Origin: Phytoamicus setariae
GTDB lineage: Bacteria > Pseudomonadota > Alphaproteobacteria > Rhizobiales > Rhizobiaceae
NCBI RefSeq assembly: GCF_016722925.1
Contig: NZ_JAEQNC010000009.1
Coordinates: 62,001 to 126,000 of the forward strand
Direction of reading: 5' to 3'
Length of the DNA stretch: 64,000 nucleotides
Positions 62,852-64,000 of this stretch are shown here, piece by piece (position 1 is the stretch's first letter; each line of letters begins with the position of its first letter). The notes below the pieces were generated by a model. The model was not told the DNA's origin, searched no databases, and saw only the letters and a list, made by a program, of their open reading frames with translations. A program made the position numbers and the translations under genes.

Positions 62852-63745
62852 ATGGCCTCAACGTCACACGCCTATCCGCTGTTCGGCGGGACGACCGATT
62901 TGCCCGACGTGGTCACGGATGACCTCGCTTCGGATCATCCGCTCAGAAACGCTGTCCTCGCTCTCGGCAATTTCGACGGATTTCATCTGGGCCATCAGGC
63001 TCTGGCTGGAATGGCGCATCGACTTGCCGCCGGGCGTCCGGTGGCGGTGATGTCGTGCGAACCCCATCCGCGCAGCTTTTTTTGTAAAGAAAATGCTCCG
63101 TTTCGACTTGCAACGCCTGCGACCAAGCGCTGGCAGTTGGGTCAATACGGAGTGGACTTCATCTATTCGCCATTGTTTGATCATGCCTTTGCCGGTCTCA
63201 GTCCAATAGAGTTCGTCGACCGGATCCTTGTCGATGCGCTTGGCGTCCGAGGGGTAATTGCCGGCCCGGACTTCCGGTTCGGCAACCGGCGCGCGGGCGA
63301 CATGAGCCTGTTGTCGGAACTCGGGGCAGCGCGAGGCTTCAGCGTCAGCATCGCACCGGACATCACGCACGCGGGCGTCCGCGTCTCCTCCACACTAATC
63401 CGCGCAGCGATTCAGGCAGGTGACCTGCATGGGGCAAGCCGGCTTCTGGGGCACGGCTGGCTCGTTGAAACCCGGCAAACGCCGAACGGCGGCCTCAAGC
63501 TTCATCATGATCTCTGCAAGCCTCGGGCGGGGCGCTATGTCGGTTTTGTTGATGGGCCGGATGGGCGGGGCGAGCGCCGCTGCATCGATATTACATCTGC
63601 CGGCGAGTTCCTGCCGCTCGGGCCGCAGGCAGTTCGGGCCACACCGACAATGTGGCGGCTGGAAGCACAGGTCGTGCGAAAAAGGCCGGACGTGCGCCAG
63701 GTGCCTTTTAGGCCTGCTGATAATGCGCAGAAGCCAATTCGATAG
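62852..63745 (+). CDS. RibF-like FAD synthetase, kinase domain not recognisable
   Basis: A 297-residue protein whose N-terminal domain is the FAD synthetase nucleotidyltransferase: LGNFDGFHLGHQAL (about 38-51), FDHAFAGLSPIEFVDRIL, GPDFRFGNRRAGD and RVSSTLIRAAIQAGD. The usual C-terminal riboflavin kinase signature (PTAN) is not seen; the last 90 residues are divergent and Arg/Pro-rich. It probably adenylylates FMN or a related molecule. 62590-62851 has no other gene that I can support. Confidence 0.75.
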   Translation: MASTSHAYPLFGGTTDLPDVVTDDLASDHPLRNAVLALGNFDGFHLGHQALAGMAHRLAAGRPVAVMSCEPHPRSFFCKENAPFRLATPATKRWQLGQYGVDFIYSPLFDHAFAGLSPIEFVDRILVDALGVRGVIAGPDFRFGNRRAGDMSLLSELGAARGFSVSIAPDITHAGVRVSSTLIRAAIQAGDLHGASRLLGHGWLVETRQTPNGGLKLHHDLCKPRAGRYVGFVDGPDGRGERRCIDITSAGEFLPLGPQAVRATPTMWRLEAQVVRKRPDVRQVPFRPADNAQKPIR

Positions 63746-63802
63746 GTTTCATCACCCAGGACAAGGCAGCTATCGCTTTGCCGCCGCTTGAAAGGAATAT
63801 GC

Positions 63803-64000
63803 ATGACAATAAGCTACTTGCCGTCAACAGGATATGTCACGATGCCCTGGAAGAATGGCACTGGATCCACTGACGAAATCTGCCTGCTCCCCACCAGCGC
63901 GTCACGCGAGCAGTTCGACCTGCGCGTAAGTCGAGCAACCATATCCGTCCCAGGCGTTTTCTCATCGTTTCTCGGCGTGGAAAGGACCATTACCCTTATC
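63803..64000 (+). CDS. HutD/Ves family protein, N-terminal part (cut by window end)
   Basis: The first 66 residues (MTISYLPSTGYVTMPWKNGTGSTDEICLLP...FDLRVSRATISVPGVFSSFLGVERTITLI) match the HutD/Ves cupin family: MPWKNG-G, FD-R-S-A and PG-FS-F-G-ER-I. AAAGGAAT precedes ATG 63803. HutD is linked to histidine use, but its role is unclear. The gene continues past the window. Confidence 0.75.
   Translation, partial: MTISYLPSTGYVTMPWKNGTGSTDEICLLPTSASREQFDLRVSRATISVPGVFSSFLGVERTITLI

Overview
The window reads as part of a repABC-type secondary replicon (plasmid, megaplasmid or chromid) of an alphaproteobacterium in the Rhizobiales (Rhizobium, Ensifer or Agrobacterium relatives). The evidence is a complete repA-repB-repC operon with an antisense counter-transcript RNA candidate (31083-34711), high GC, dense ATGA-overlapped operons and many ABC uptake systems. 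No rRNA, tRNA or CRISPR array was seen.

Layout. 241-1698: succinate-semialdehyde dehydrogenase. 1791-7403 (minus): a seven-gene operon with a family-3 amino-acid-type ABC importer, a GntR regulator, a BtpA-family protein, an AllA-like cupin and a PfkB kinase; its substrate is unknown. 7695-12784 (minus): a spermidine/putrescine-type ABC importer with a GlxA-type AraC regulator. 12876-23531: a LysR regulator, creatininase and creatinase, then a BMP/nucleoside-type ABC importer with an amidase and a CodA-like deaminase, together a probable locus for creatinine and related cyclic ureides. 23553-26865: Rieske/FAD oxidoreductase, GTP cyclohydrolase I and a patatin lipase, the first two divergent from a shared inverted repeat.

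27000-34711 is the plasmid core: a DUF1612-like relic, a coupled vapB-vapC-tyrosine recombinase operon, a keto-acid cleavage enzyme pseudogene with one in-frame stop, a resolvase fragment and repABC. 34964-43293: Bcr/CflA efflux pump with a divergent TetR regulator and a clear operator, an unknown polytopic membrane protein, and a five-gene branched-chain/amide-type ABC importer.

43700-57500 is a patchwork with the strongest signs of transfer. It holds a decayed ISNCY transposase, an IS5-type relic, fragments of a luciferase-like monooxygenase and of a TPR cyclase-like protein, and a second frameshifted repC tail. Among these sit an SUMF1-like/GT-C pair, a secreted beta-helix protein, and an intact four-gene set (HAD-UbiA fusion, GtrA, DprE1-like, DprE2-like). 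That set matches the mycobacterial pathway to polyprenyl-phosphoryl-D-arabinose, so the island may build an arabinofuranosylated surface or signal molecule.

57694-61796: methionine importer MetNIQ with a methionine gamma-lyase/cystathionine gamma-synthase family enzyme. 62101-64000: two small proteins (one a J-like domain without HPD, preceded by a hairpin that covers its ribosome binding site), a RibF-like protein lacking a normal kinase domain, and the start of a HutD/Ves protein cut by the window end.
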